Assembly: GCA_012965455.1 (NCBI GenBank)
Contig: DTSG01000102.1
Span: 1 to 15,834, forward strand
Direction: 5' to 3'
Source: Planctomycetaceae bacterium
GTDB lineage: Bacteria > Planctomycetota > Planctomycetia > Pirellulales > Pirellulaceae
Length of the DNA: 15,834 nt
Both the position numbers and the translations under genes were made by a program. Position 1 is the first letter of the stretch. Every line of letters starts with the position of its first letter. Below the pieces are notes generated by a model. That model did not search any database and was not told where the DNA came from. It was given only the letters and a program-made list of their open reading frames with translations. Of this stretch, positions 1 to 7,924 are shown in pieces.

Positions 1-525
1 GATATATTCAAATACGATAAAATTCCAGCCCGCATCTTCTCCAACATAAAATACTCGAGCGATGTTTGGGTGATCCAAGCGAGCAGCGCTCTGGGCTTCG
101 TTTTTGAAGCGACGCAGTGAATCCACGTCCTTACGGTTCCGAGACAGCACTTTCACAGCGACCGTACGGCCCAATTTTTCATCGGTGGCGCGGAATACGG
201 CGCCCATGCCTCCACCACCAACGAATTCCTCTAGGTGGAAATGTTCGAGTTGAGCGCCTTGCAGGGCGCGACCTACATCAGCGGACGTCTGTTTCTTCGG
301 CTGCGTGTGCTCGGTTTTCCCTTGGGAAATTACCGTTTGACGATGTTCCGAAAAATCACCATTTTGGTTTTCCGGGATAGCGGGACTTGCGGAATCCTCA
401 GTGATTTCAGCCGGCGGATATTGTTCAGGTTGAGCTGGACCTGCGGTAGGTTCGTTTGATGCCGGTAATCCAAATAGACTGTCATCTTGAGGGGATTGCG
501 AGTCGGGGTTGTTGTATTCGTCCAC
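1..525 (-). CDS. Serine/threonine protein kinase, N-terminal part (runs off left edge)
   Basis: Partial protein of 175 visible residues; the rest lies beyond position 1. Residues 1 to about 90 are rich in polar residues, Pro, Glu and Gln and look disordered, with no membrane segment. A Hanks-type kinase domain then begins. The glycine-rich loop GGGGMGAVFRA covers residues 103-113, the ATP-anchoring lysine is K125 in VAVKVL, and the helix C glutamate is E143, followed by the typical LDHPNIARV. The sequence stops before the catalytic loop, so HRD and DFG cannot be checked. Such kinases phosphorylate proteins on Ser/Thr and usually act in signalling at the membrane. The start is inferred as GTG at 525: it is the only usual start codon between the in-frame stop (580-582) and the kinase domain, although its Shine-Dalgarno match is weak. 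It follows the sulfatase on the same strand after a 300-bp gap, so it probably has its own promoter. Confidence 0.88.
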   Translation of the reverse strand, partial: MDEYNNPDSQSPQDDSLFGLPASNEPTAGPAQPEQYPPAEITEDSASPAIPENQNGDFSEHRQTVISQGKTEHTQPKKQTSADVGRALQGAQLEHFHLEEFVGGGGMGAVFRATDEKLGRTVAVKVLSRNRKDVDSLRRFKNEAQSAARLDHPNIARVFYVGEDAGWNFIVFEYI

Positions 526-692
526 AGTGGATAGACCTAAGGTACTAAGTACAGTAACGCGGGTGACAATGCTTCGTGCTTACAGTAAACGATTGGCACT
601 GTGTCGTTAACGAGGCATTACTCAAATTTTCAACCGAGGGTGTATTGCAGTCAAGTCTAATCTTGGGTTGTGCAATATGAGAGAGGTTGAAT

Positions 693-715
693 TGTTTTGA
701 CCAGCGGTCAAAACA
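693..715. repeat. Perfect 10-bp inverted repeat with 3-nt loop
   Basis: TGTTTTGACC (693-702), AGC, GGTCAAAACA (706-715) can form a perfect 10-bp hairpin. It sits in the 300-bp stretch (526-825) between the end of the sulfatase gene and the kinase start, about 110 bp past the sulfatase stop. It has no adjoining T-run on either strand, so it is not a standard intrinsic terminator. It could be a Rho-assisted or processing hairpin at the 3' end of the ftsH-rsgA-sulfatase transcript, or a dyad operator for the kinase gene. Apart from this repeat and a doubtful small ORF (545-826), I see nothing else in this stretch. Confidence 0.5.
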
Positions 716-825
716 GGCTGGGCTGAGGCCTTCCTCCCACGCGCGATATATTGCGGCAAAGATGACCACCGTCGCCGAGAAAACGTGAAAATGTGACACT
801 ACACCAACAATGATGATTAATACCA

Positions 826-2196
826 TTATTTGGATTTTCCCAGTGTTGGTTGCCAGGGAATGGCGCCGCCACGTTGAATTTGAACTCGCAGGGCCGCTGA
901 GAGTTCGCGAAATTGTTTGGGGTTCTTTTTAGCGAGATCGGTTTGTTCAAGTGGGTCTGTTTTTAGATTATAGAGTTCAAGAGGCGAAAACGGGCTGTTG
1001 CGTAGGAGTTTCCACTCACCCCGGCGGATAGCATTGGTGGTTAGTCCTTCGTATCGCGTGCCGCCTTCACGACGATGATAAAAGAAGTCGCGGTCGTCGG
1101 TAATTTGTTCCTTGCCCAGCAGGGTTGGCAAGAGGGAAATTCCATCAACAGTATCGGGGATGTCTGTCTGGGCGATTTCACACAATGTAGGGAAAAGGTC
1201 CATTGTCAGCGCTCGGCGGTTCGTGGTCGTATTGGCTGCGATCACGTTCGGCCAGACGATACATGTTGGAACTTTCAGTCCTCCTTCGTACATGCTTTGT
1301 TTTCCATCGCGCAACGGCCCGTTGTTGGCTCCGACGTTTATCTGACCGCCGTTGTCTGATGTGAAGACGATGACGGTGTTGTCTGACAAGCCAGTCTCGT
1401 CGAGCGTCTTGAGTATTTTACCGATACCATCGTCCATATGTTCGATCAATGCGATCAGTTTGGCTCGCGCTACGGAAACATCGGGCTGCCGCTGCTGCAC
1501 CTTGGTCAGCCAGAATTGGGGAGGCTGTATGGGTGTATGGGGGGCGTTGAAACATAGATAGAGAAAAAAGGGATCTTCATCGGTTGCGTGTTTTCGAAGG
1601 TAGTCACACGACCATTGTGTAAACAAATCTGTTGCATGGCCTGCGGGGTCGATGGTCGCGGTGTTGCGACGCATGTAGTTAATTCCGTGACGTCGGTGTG
1701 CGTAGTAGTCGTCCATCATATCACCAAGCCAACCGTGGAAAAAATCGAATCCGCGGTTGTTGGGCCAATGCGGTTCGCTGAGACCGAGGTGCCATTTGCC
1801 GACGAGAGCGGTTTGGTATCCGGCGTCTTGGAGTTGTGACCCGACGGTTGGGATTCCTCGGCTCAATTCACCCCAGTTGTTTTGCGGGTGTGTACGAATA
1901 ACCCCAGGCACTCCGACTAACTCTGGATAGCGTCCGCTAATGAATGAGGCTCGAGTGGGCGAGCAAACGGGACAGTTTGCGTAGAACTCTGTAAACTTTA
2001 ATCCTCGTTCTACAAGTTGGTCGATATGTGGTGATTGCAAATCTCTCGCAGCATAGCTCGATAAGTCACCGTAGCCCAAGTCATCCGCCATAATTACAAC
2101 AATATTAGGTGGCGCGGCAATTAGCGGTAGAGTTAATGCGGCATAGGCTGTGAGCAGCAACGGGATGGAGAAGAAATGGCGTTTCGTAGGTAGCAT
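826..2196 (-). CDS. Secreted type I (formylglycine) sulfatase
   Basis: 456-residue sulfatase of the alkaline phosphatase superfamily, expected to hydrolyse sulfate esters, probably on polysaccharides, outside the cytoplasm. Residues 1-28 look like a Sec signal peptide (basic MLPTKR, hydrophobic core, cleavage near IAA). The metal site is visible as D38-D39 in MADDLGYGD and D281-N282 in FTSDNGG. C78 in CSPTRASFISGRYP is the residue normally converted to formylglycine. K134 and H136 (GKWHLG), H220 (APHTP) and K299 complete the usual active site. The C-terminal part (WKLL, ELYNLKTDP) is the standard C-terminal subdomain. AAGGA at 2206-2210 lies 9 nt before the ATG. It is last in the ftsH-rsgA-sulfatase run, 35 bp after rsgA. 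The sulfated substrate cannot be told from sequence. A formylglycine-generating enzyme must be encoded elsewhere. Confidence 0.95.
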   Translation of the reverse strand: MLPTKRHFFSIPLLLTAYAALTLPLIAAPPNIVVIMADDLGYGDLSSYAARDLQSPHIDQLVERGLKFTEFYANCPVCSPTRASFISGRYPELVGVPGVIRTHPQNNWGELSRGIPTVGSQLQDAGYQTALVGKWHLGLSEPHWPNNRGFDFFHGWLGDMMDDYYAHRRHGINYMRRNTATIDPAGHATDLFTQWSCDYLRKHATDEDPFFLYLCFNAPHTPIQPPQFWLTKVQQRQPDVSVARAKLIALIEHMDDGIGKILKTLDETGLSDNTVIVFTSDNGGQINVGANNGPLRDGKQSMYEGGLKVPTCIVWPNVIAANTTTNRRALTMDLFPTLCEIAQTDIPDTVDGISLLPTLLGKEQITDDRDFFYHRREGGTRYEGLTTNAIRRGEWKLLRNSPFSPLELYNLKTDPLEQTDLAKKNPKQFRELSAALRVQIQRGGAIPWQPTLGKSK

Positions 2197-2231
2197 AGGG
2201 TGATGTCCTTAGTTGTAATCAGCGATCGCAT

Positions 2232-3395
2232 CTATCGTGTAGACTCGTCAGCTTCTCGTATTTGACAGTAACTATCATACCGTCGTAAATCAATTAACCC
2301 GTCGGCGACAGCATGCTTGACTCCGCATTTTGTTTCGTGAACGTGAGTGCAATCCGGATACTTGCATTTATTGATAAAGGGTCTAATTTCGCGATAGAAC
2401 CCCGCGACTTCTTCAGCAATGACATCCCAAAGTTGGAATTGTCGGATCCCAGGGGTATCCACGACAAAGCCTCCGGACTGTATGGCGATGAGAGACGCGC
2501 CTGTCGTCGTATGTTTCCCTTTCTGATTATCCTTGCTAACGTGGGCGGTGGCTAGTTTAAGCTGGGGATCAATAGCATTTAACAACGACGACTTCCCAAC
2601 TCCAGATTGCCCAACAATCACTGATTGTTTGTAGCGTAATAGCGTACGAAGTTCCTCAATCCCTTGCCCCGTGGTTGCTGAGCTAAATAGAGTGTGATAT
2701 CCAAGTTGACCATAAATACCGGCTAGCGGTTGCAATTCTGCGGGATCAATCAAGTCCGATTTGTTGAGGCAGACGATACTGTGGCAGCCCACGCGTTCGG
2801 CCGTAATTAAAAACCGGTCAATAAGATTGGGTTTGAGGGCGGGTTCAGCGAGACTCGCGACTATAACGATTTGATCGACGTTGGTGACGATGACGTGTTG
2901 TTGTCCACGACTGGCGCGACTAATGACACCGTAGCGGGGTTCAATGCGAACGATAAGTCCTTGTTGTCTGTCGGCTGAATCGGTGACAGGTTCCGGACGT
3001 ATGGTAACTCGGTCCCCGGTGGCGACTACGTTACGCTGGCCGGTGTCCATGTTTCTTAATAGCCCGCGGATGGCGCAACGGTATTCATTTCCATTTTTGG
3101 CCAGCACGATACTTTCGAGACCATGGACTCGCAGCACCCGTCCGGCAATCGTATCAGAACCGTCAACGTTTAGGCGAACCTGCAATCCGGTGTCGTCAAC
3201 GTCCGCAGCGACACCGACGACAGTTCGGTGCCGAGTGAGGTCTCCTTTGCCGGAAACACGTTCACGGTTTTCCGGCGACTCGTCTTCAAAACCATGCTGC
3301 TGAAACTCTCGCGTAAGATCACCCGTTCGTTGGCGAGTCTGATGTCGCTTTTTAAGTGCTGTGCGGATCTTTTTGGACTTCTTGTTTTTAGCCAT
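2232..3395 (-). CDS. rsgA: Ribosome small subunit-dependent GTPase A (RsgA)
   Basis: Circularly permuted GTPase that binds the 30S subunit late in assembly and hydrolyses GTP as the subunit matures; cytoplasmic. In order it has a Lys/Arg-rich N-terminal extension (about 1-55), an OB fold (about 58-155), and a GTPase domain with motifs in permuted order: G4 NKSD at 211-214, G1 GQSGVGKSS at 262-270, G2 around the TTT at 296-298, and G3 DTPG at 313-316. A C-terminal zinc domain follows with C344, C349, H351 and C357. I chose ATG at 3395 (387 residues) because AGAGG at 3404-3408 sits 8 nt before it; an upstream in-frame GTG at 3413 would add six residues and overlap that site. It lies 39 bp after ftsH and 35 bp before the sulfatase, so all three are probably co-transcribed. 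The basic N-terminal extension is longer than in E. coli and may touch rRNA. Confidence 0.95.
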   Translation of the reverse strand: MAKNKKSKKIRTALKKRHQTRQRTGDLTREFQQHGFEDESPENRERVSGKGDLTRHRTVVGVAADVDDTGLQVRLNVDGSDTIAGRVLRVHGLESIVLAKNGNEYRCAIRGLLRNMDTGQRNVVATGDRVTIRPEPVTDSADRQQGLIVRIEPRYGVISRASRGQQHVIVTNVDQIVIVASLAEPALKPNLIDRFLITAERVGCHSIVCLNKSDLIDPAELQPLAGIYGQLGYHTLFSSATTGQGIEELRTLLRYKQSVIVGQSGVGKSSLLNAIDPQLKLATAHVSKDNQKGKHTTTGASLIAIQSGGFVVDTPGIRQFQLWDVIAEEVAGFYREIRPFINKCKYPDCTHVHETKCGVKHAVADGLIDLRRYDSYCQIREADESTR

Positions 3396-3434
3396 CGATC
3401 GCACCTCTAGCACAGTAAAGGATCAAGCTATTTC

Positions 3435-5636
3435 TCACGTCGTCGCAGGACCCGTAGTGTCGGACTCGTCGGTATTGGACGGCTCTACCGCGTTGGCAAT
3501 TTGCTCGGAGGGCACTTGCGGCGTGTCAGTAGCACTTTCCGATGCGGCGGGTTGCGGGTGCACTGCTTCGTTGTCCGCAGTTGCGGGTGTGCTTTCATCG
3601 TCAGTGTTTACGTCATCTACTTCGCCGTCGCATGTCGGTGCAGGCTCGCTGTCGTCGTCCTTTGAAGATGCATTTGCAGAAAGAGGTTCAGGCATGGGGT
3701 GAACGGATGGGCCGATGATTTCGGTAAGTTCAACTTCTGACAGTTCTTCACGGTCAAGTAATGCCAGGGTTACGGTCTCAAGTTGCTGCCGATGCTCGAC
3801 TAGGAATTCACCCGCTCGTTGGGAAGCGCGGTGCAAAAATAGCGTTACTTCCTCGTCAATCATCTCCATCGTGTGTTCACTGAATTGTCGTTGTGCGTGA
3901 ATTTCTCGTCCTAAAAACGGATCTTCATCTGAGAGTTTGTAGTTAACAGGTCCCAGTTTTTCGCTCATCCCCCAACGCGTGACCATTCGTCGCGCCATGG
4001 AAGTTGCGCGCTCCAAGTCGTTTTCAGCGCCAACAGTTGTCTCATCATAAATGAGATGTTCGGCAGCTCGACCAGCAAGTAGTACAACAAGATGATCTTC
4101 GAGTTGCGTCTGCGACATTGAGACACGATCTTCTTCGGGTAGCATTTGTGTGGATCCGAGGGATCGTCCACGCGGTATGATTGTCACCTTATGTACGCGA
4201 TCCGCACCTTTGAGCAACCAAGAAGCAAGCGTATGTCCCGCCTCGTGGTAGGCCGTCTTTTCCTTGTCTTCGGCAGATAGTACTTCTTCGCGTTTGGCCC
4301 CCATCAGGATCTTGTCTCGAGCGTAATCGAAATCAGACATGTCTACGCAAGTTTTATCGTGTCGTGCTGCCCACAAGGCAGCTTCATTGACCATGTTACG
4401 GATATCAGCGCCAGTAAGTCCGACTGTCCCGGCAGCTAGTCGATCGAGGTCCACGTCGTCGGAAAGCGGTACCTCACGGACATGGACTTTGAAAATCCCA
4501 GCGCGTCCTTTTTGTGTGGGCATTCCAACCGTGACATGACGATCGAATCGACCGGGTCGCAGCAGTGCTGGATCTAAAACGTCAGGACGATTTGTCGCGG
4601 CGATTACGATTGCTGAATCTGTGGTGGAAAAGCCATCCATTTCACTCAGAATTTGGTTGAGCGTTTGTTCGCGTTCATCGTGCCCTCCGCCCACTCCGGC
4701 GCCTCGTTGGCGTCCCACAGCATCGATTTCGTCGATGAAGATGATGGCCGGAGCGGACTCTTTAGCCTGTTGAAATAGATCGCGTACTCGACTGGCACCA
4801 ACGCCGACGAACATTTGAATAAACTCTGAGCCGTTGATTGAGAAGAACGGAGTGCCAGCTTCCCCCGCTACGGCCTTTGCCAATAACGTTTTACCCGTCC
4901 CTGGAGGTCCGTTTAAGAGAACACCTTTGGGCACTCTTCCACCGAGCTTCTTGTATTTCTCGGGCGATTGTAGAAACTCAACGATTTCTAACAAATCCGC
5001 TTTGGCCGCTTTTTGTCCGGCTACGTCTTTGAATGTAATGGGGTGTTCCTCTTTGTCATATCGTTTGGCTGTACTCTTGCCAAATCCAGACAAGAATCCG
5101 CCACCCATGAATTGATTTTGACTGCGACGGTAGGAAATCCAAAAGAAAATCAAAATTACGATCGGTAACATGATCGCAATCATTAATAGAAACGATGCGG
5201 TATCGTCAGGTGGGAGATAGACGTATGCGACCGAGGGCAGCTTTTCGTTCCCGATATTCCCGTCGAGTAGTTGCTCTAATTGGCGGCGTGAACTGTCGTT
5301 AGGAGGAATGTCAACTTGTATCGTTAACTGTTCAGCAACCTCCTCGCCGTTGATGTTTGTTACAGTCTGCTCTTTATGAAAGGTGACTGTTGCGTAGTTG
5401 GACGTGGCAAGTTCGACGAGCTTAATATCTCCACGGTCGATTTTTGTGGTGGCATCGTTTTTGCTATCTGCAGCTGCAGTCAAGTAGTCGCGGAAATCGC
5501 TGTAACGTACCTTGGATGGGGTGGCCGTCCGCAACACAAACATGCTGATCAGCAGGATGATAAAGACGATCACCCAGATTCTAGGTAAGCCACTTCGTTG
5601 TGGGCGGTTCTGTGGGTCCTGTGGTTTCTGTTCCAT
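3435..5636 (-). CDS. ftsH: ATP-dependent zinc metalloprotease FtsH
   Basis: Membrane-anchored AAA+ protease of 733 residues that unfolds and degrades membrane and regulatory proteins as a hexamer facing the cytoplasm. TM1 is about 19-36, the periplasmic domain about 40-145, and TM2 about 148-168. The AAA module has Walker A GPPGTGKT (243-250), pore loop MFVG (275-278), Walker B IIFIDE (298-303), and the second region of homology with likely arginine fingers R360 and R363. The protease has HEAGH at 464-468 and the third zinc ligand D540 (GAENDL). After about residue 645 there is a tail of roughly 85 residues rich in Asp, Glu, Ser, Thr, Pro and Ala, absent from E. coli FtsH (644 residues). It heads the ftsH-rsgA-sulfatase run. 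No clear Shine-Dalgarno precedes the ATG. Planctomycetes often carry several FtsH paralogs, so this need not be the only copy. Confidence 0.97.
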   Translation of the reverse strand: MEQKPQDPQNRPQRSGLPRIWVIVFIILLISMFVLRTATPSKVRYSDFRDYLTAAADSKNDATTKIDRGDIKLVELATSNYATVTFHKEQTVTNINGEEVAEQLTIQVDIPPNDSSRRQLEQLLDGNIGNEKLPSVAYVYLPPDDTASFLLMIAIMLPIVILIFFWISYRRSQNQFMGGGFLSGFGKSTAKRYDKEEHPITFKDVAGQKAAKADLLEIVEFLQSPEKYKKLGGRVPKGVLLNGPPGTGKTLLAKAVAGEAGTPFFSINGSEFIQMFVGVGASRVRDLFQQAKESAPAIIFIDEIDAVGRQRGAGVGGGHDEREQTLNQILSEMDGFSTTDSAIVIAATNRPDVLDPALLRPGRFDRHVTVGMPTQKGRAGIFKVHVREVPLSDDVDLDRLAAGTVGLTGADIRNMVNEAALWAARHDKTCVDMSDFDYARDKILMGAKREEVLSAEDKEKTAYHEAGHTLASWLLKGADRVHKVTIIPRGRSLGSTQMLPEEDRVSMSQTQLEDHLVVLLAGRAAEHLIYDETTVGAENDLERATSMARRMVTRWGMSEKLGPVNYKLSDEDPFLGREIHAQRQFSEHTMEMIDEEVTLFLHRASQRAGEFLVEHRQQLETVTLALLDREELSEVELTEIIGPSVHPMPEPLSANASSKDDDSEPAPTCDGEVDDVNTDDESTPATADNEAVHPQPAASESATDTPQVPSEQIANAVEPSNTDESDTTGPATT

Positions 5637-5964
5637 CTGCGTTTAAGGTGCTCGTGTTAAATGAACTGCGAAATAATCGTATCGCTTGTGGTACCGGTAA
5701 TTGGCCCCATGGATGTAATAATAGTTGATAAGGATGACGATTGGTAGATTTGCCGACTAAAGGCGAGGGTATTTTTGGTTGAATAGTGACGGCTATCCGG
5801 CCAAAGATACTCATGGTGTGCCAAATAGGGTATTGCCCAACTAACGCTCAGTATGATATGAAACCACGAGAATGCCAATAGGCAGCGATTTGTGGAGGGG
5901 TTGGAGGGTTGCCGTAATCGTTTTGATGTTGGTTTGAACCGCGGATTGCACCGACTATTGTTGA
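5637..5964. other. Intergenic region upstream of ftsH
   Basis: These 328 bp lie between the stop of the C-x4-C-H protein gene and the ftsH start, both on the minus strand. Short open frames here (for example 5657-5878 and 5581-5814 minus) have no family signature and no ribosome binding site. I see no strong hairpin followed by a T-run. The stretch probably carries the ftsH promoter, but no -35/-10 pair stands out enough to call. Confidence 0.5.
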
Positions 5965-7278
5965 TCAGCGATATTGCTGTAAAATTCGATTGCTGGGAAG
6001 AGAAAAGTTACCTCCAATACCGGGCGTGAGGTTAACACGTCGTGTCGGTGTGATTTTCATAGTGCCGAAAGTGGGTCCTTGCATTTCTACAGGGAGTACT
6101 ACGCCGAGCCCTAAAGTGGATTGCGACTGCTGGGGTTGCTGAAGCGGCATCCACTGTTGAAGTCTGCTGGGCAGAGCTGATGGGTTTAGTGTTGCCGCTG
6201 ACGGATCCGAATCAGGCGTTGCCATTTTCTCGGTACGTTGGGAATTGCCCCCCCGCTGGTACATGATCGGACTCGGAGACATGATCGGCTTCACCGAGTT
6301 TGAATCGATGTTGTGAGTAGGAGTTGACGCCACGACTCGAACCCAATTCACGAGGTTTGCAATCTCTTGAGATGTATCAATACCGAGGGCGGGTTGATTC
6401 TGTGCGCCGTGGAGGGTGGTGGCTGCCGTGAGTAGCGAACTGTTCTCTGGCTGAACTAGGTCGAGCGTGGTTAGAGTGTTGTATAAATTTCGTTGGCTAA
6501 TGCGATGCGGTATAGGACGTTTTGCCGAGGTGCGGAAGAGTACGAATGTTGATTTTGGACTGGGTCCATGGCAACCAGCGAGTGCGCAGCGATTCAATAA
6601 CAACGGTTGCACGGAATGGATGAATTGGTGGACAACGGCATCCGGGAACTGGTCGATTCGTTGGCGGACTTGATCAGAACCAATAATGCTCGTTGCTGCG
6701 GCAGGGCCAATTGATTGTGCGGCATGACTAGTAAACGGTGAACGTAATAAACCTAGGCGAACTTCGAGTCGTGTGATGGTCGCCGATCGACCGTCAATGG
6801 TGATGGCTTTATCAATTTGCTCTTGGGCTTGATCAAACAACCGCAATTGCATGCACCACTGCGCTAATGCAAGGCAGGCGGGGGCGTTGTTGCGAATTTG
6901 TGTGGCGCGGCGATAGGCATAGACTTCGAGGATCGAATCGCTCACAAACTCGACCTGATCGCTAGGGAAACGCAGTTGATTGCCGGAAGCATCGATTAAT
7001 GTGTAATGTGTATTAATTCCGGGTGATTTGGTTATCGCACCGGTGAAAGTCTGCCCGTTGCGTAGTAGTACTACACTGTTGTTATTGGTAGTTGCAATCT
7101 CAACTGGCTCATATTGAGCGGCAGTTATTAACGGCCATGAAGCTGTCAGCAGGAATATCGTTAAGAATGCCGCAATACCGCGCTGACAGATTCGCTGAGC
7201 AACCGCCGCCGCGGTCGGAATGGATTCTAGGTGAAAAGCGCAGCGTGCGCGCAAAAAATGGCGAAGGGGTAGTTGCAT
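5965..7278 (-). CDS. Secreted protein with TPR-like segment and a C-x4-C-H haem-type motif
   Basis: 437 residues, not a family I can name. A basic N-terminal stretch precedes a hydrophobic segment at about 34-53 ending ITAAQ, consistent with a signal peptide with a long n-region or a membrane anchor. Residues 60-120 look like a small beta domain (LLRNGQTFTGAI, LRFPSDQVEF). Residues 133-162 resemble a tetratricopeptide helix pair (ACLALAQWCMQLRLFDQAQ). The central segment VQPLLLNRCALAGCHGP carries C231, C236 and H237, the spacing C-x4-C-H rather than the usual C-x2-C-H. Its setting (leader leucines, then GCHGP) resembles cytochrome c-like domains of planctomycete secreted proteins. The C-terminal third is Pro/Gln/Ser/Thr rich and probably disordered. 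It may bind haem c covalently and act in periplasmic electron transfer, or the motif may be structural. It stands alone, divergent from the acylphosphatase. The ATG at 7278 has no clear Shine-Dalgarno. Confidence 0.8.
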   Translation of the reverse strand: MQLPLRHFLRARCAFHLESIPTAAAVAQRICQRGIAAFLTIFLLTASWPLITAAQYEPVEIATTNNNSVVLLRNGQTFTGAITKSPGINTHYTLIDASGNQLRFPSDQVEFVSDSILEVYAYRRATQIRNNAPACLALAQWCMQLRLFDQAQEQIDKAITIDGRSATITRLEVRLGLLRSPFTSHAAQSIGPAAATSIIGSDQVRQRIDQFPDAVVHQFIHSVQPLLLNRCALAGCHGPSPKSTFVLFRTSAKRPIPHRISQRNLYNTLTTLDLVQPENSSLLTAATTLHGAQNQPALGIDTSQEIANLVNWVRVVASTPTHNIDSNSVKPIMSPSPIMYQRGGNSQRTEKMATPDSDPSAATLNPSALPSRLQQWMPLQQPQQSQSTLGLGVVLPVEMQGPTFGTMKITPTRRVNLTPGIGGNFSLPSNRILQQYR

Positions 7279-7519
7279 GTGGCAAACAGTACTGCGTGGT
7301 GTAGCAAAGCGTCAATATCATTGTGATTGCTATAGACCATAAAAAGAGACCGCCGCGGGGGGTTTTTCTCGGTACTAGGCGCGCCTTATGATCAATTTCG
7401 GTTGTTTGTGAGTGACAATTATACATATAGACTTGTCCGCACCTACAACACTGATGCTCTTGATTCGGAAGTGAAGACAATTTGCAGTACAGAGTATCGG
7501 GTTTTATCGAAATAGACGA

Positions 7520-7816
7520 ATGACTAATTCGAAAAAGGCTATGAATGTGATTCGCAACCGTGTGATATTTACAGGGCGTGTTCAAGGCGTCGGATTTCGA
7601 TATGCTACCAACATGCAAGCTCGGTCTTATCGCGTAGGCGGTTACGTTCGTAATTTGCAGGACGGGACTGTTGAGCTGGTAATCGAGGGCGAACGCGAAG
7701 AGGTGGCATGGTTTATTGCGTCTGTCCAAGAACGAATGACTGGGGTGATTAAGGAAACAAACAAAACGATTGAGGTAGCAAGCGGTGAGTTTGCTGAATT
7801 CAGCGTCCTCTATTAG
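7520..7816 (+). CDS. Acylphosphatase
   Basis: A 98-residue alpha/beta protein that hydrolyses acyl phosphates such as carbamoyl phosphate or 1,3-bisphosphoglycerate in the cytoplasm. The signature GRVQGVGFRYAT is at 19-30 with the phosphate-binding arginine R27. The second signature GYVRNLQDGTVE is at 41-52 with the catalytic asparagine N45. Both catalytic residues are intact and the length fits the family (about 90-100). The first ATG (7520) is given; an internal ATG at 7541 would leave 91 residues and also keep the whole domain. Neither has a convincing Shine-Dalgarno at normal spacing. The gene is divergent from the C-x4-C-H protein gene across a 241-bp gap that should contain both promoters, and is followed after 108 bp by the ABC permease on the same strand. 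No functional link to that neighbour is evident. Confidence 0.95.
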   Translation: MTNSKKAMNVIRNRVIFTGRVQGVGFRYATNMQARSYRVGGYVRNLQDGTVELVIEGEREEVAWFIASVQERMTGVIKETNKTIEVASGEFAEFSVLY

Positions 7817-7924
7817 GCACATCTGAACGAAGTGGGTAGTGACTGCGTATTGTCGTTAATGCGTAGAAAGAAAATTCCAACCCAAAACGAACATAATTTT
7901 TTTTAAAGACACATTGGAAGACGA

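Noticed and set aside
2944..3303. 119-residue plus-strand frame
   Set aside because: Antisense to rsgA; Ser/Thr/Arg-rich composition typical of a shadow frame.
7341..7372. A-run, GC-rich core and T-run resembling a terminator (aaaaagag...ggtttttctc)
   Set aside because: The arms pair only with large bulges, and the site lies between two divergent genes, where a terminator is not expected.
7109..7822. 237-residue open frame on the minus strand
   Set aside because: It lies antisense to the whole acylphosphatase gene and overlaps the start of the C-x4-C-H protein gene in another frame. Its Cys/His/Ser-rich translation has no family signature.
7817..7924. T8 run before the permease start as a possible terminator of the acylphosphatase gene
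   Set aside because: No GC-rich stem precedes the T-run at about 7899-7906.
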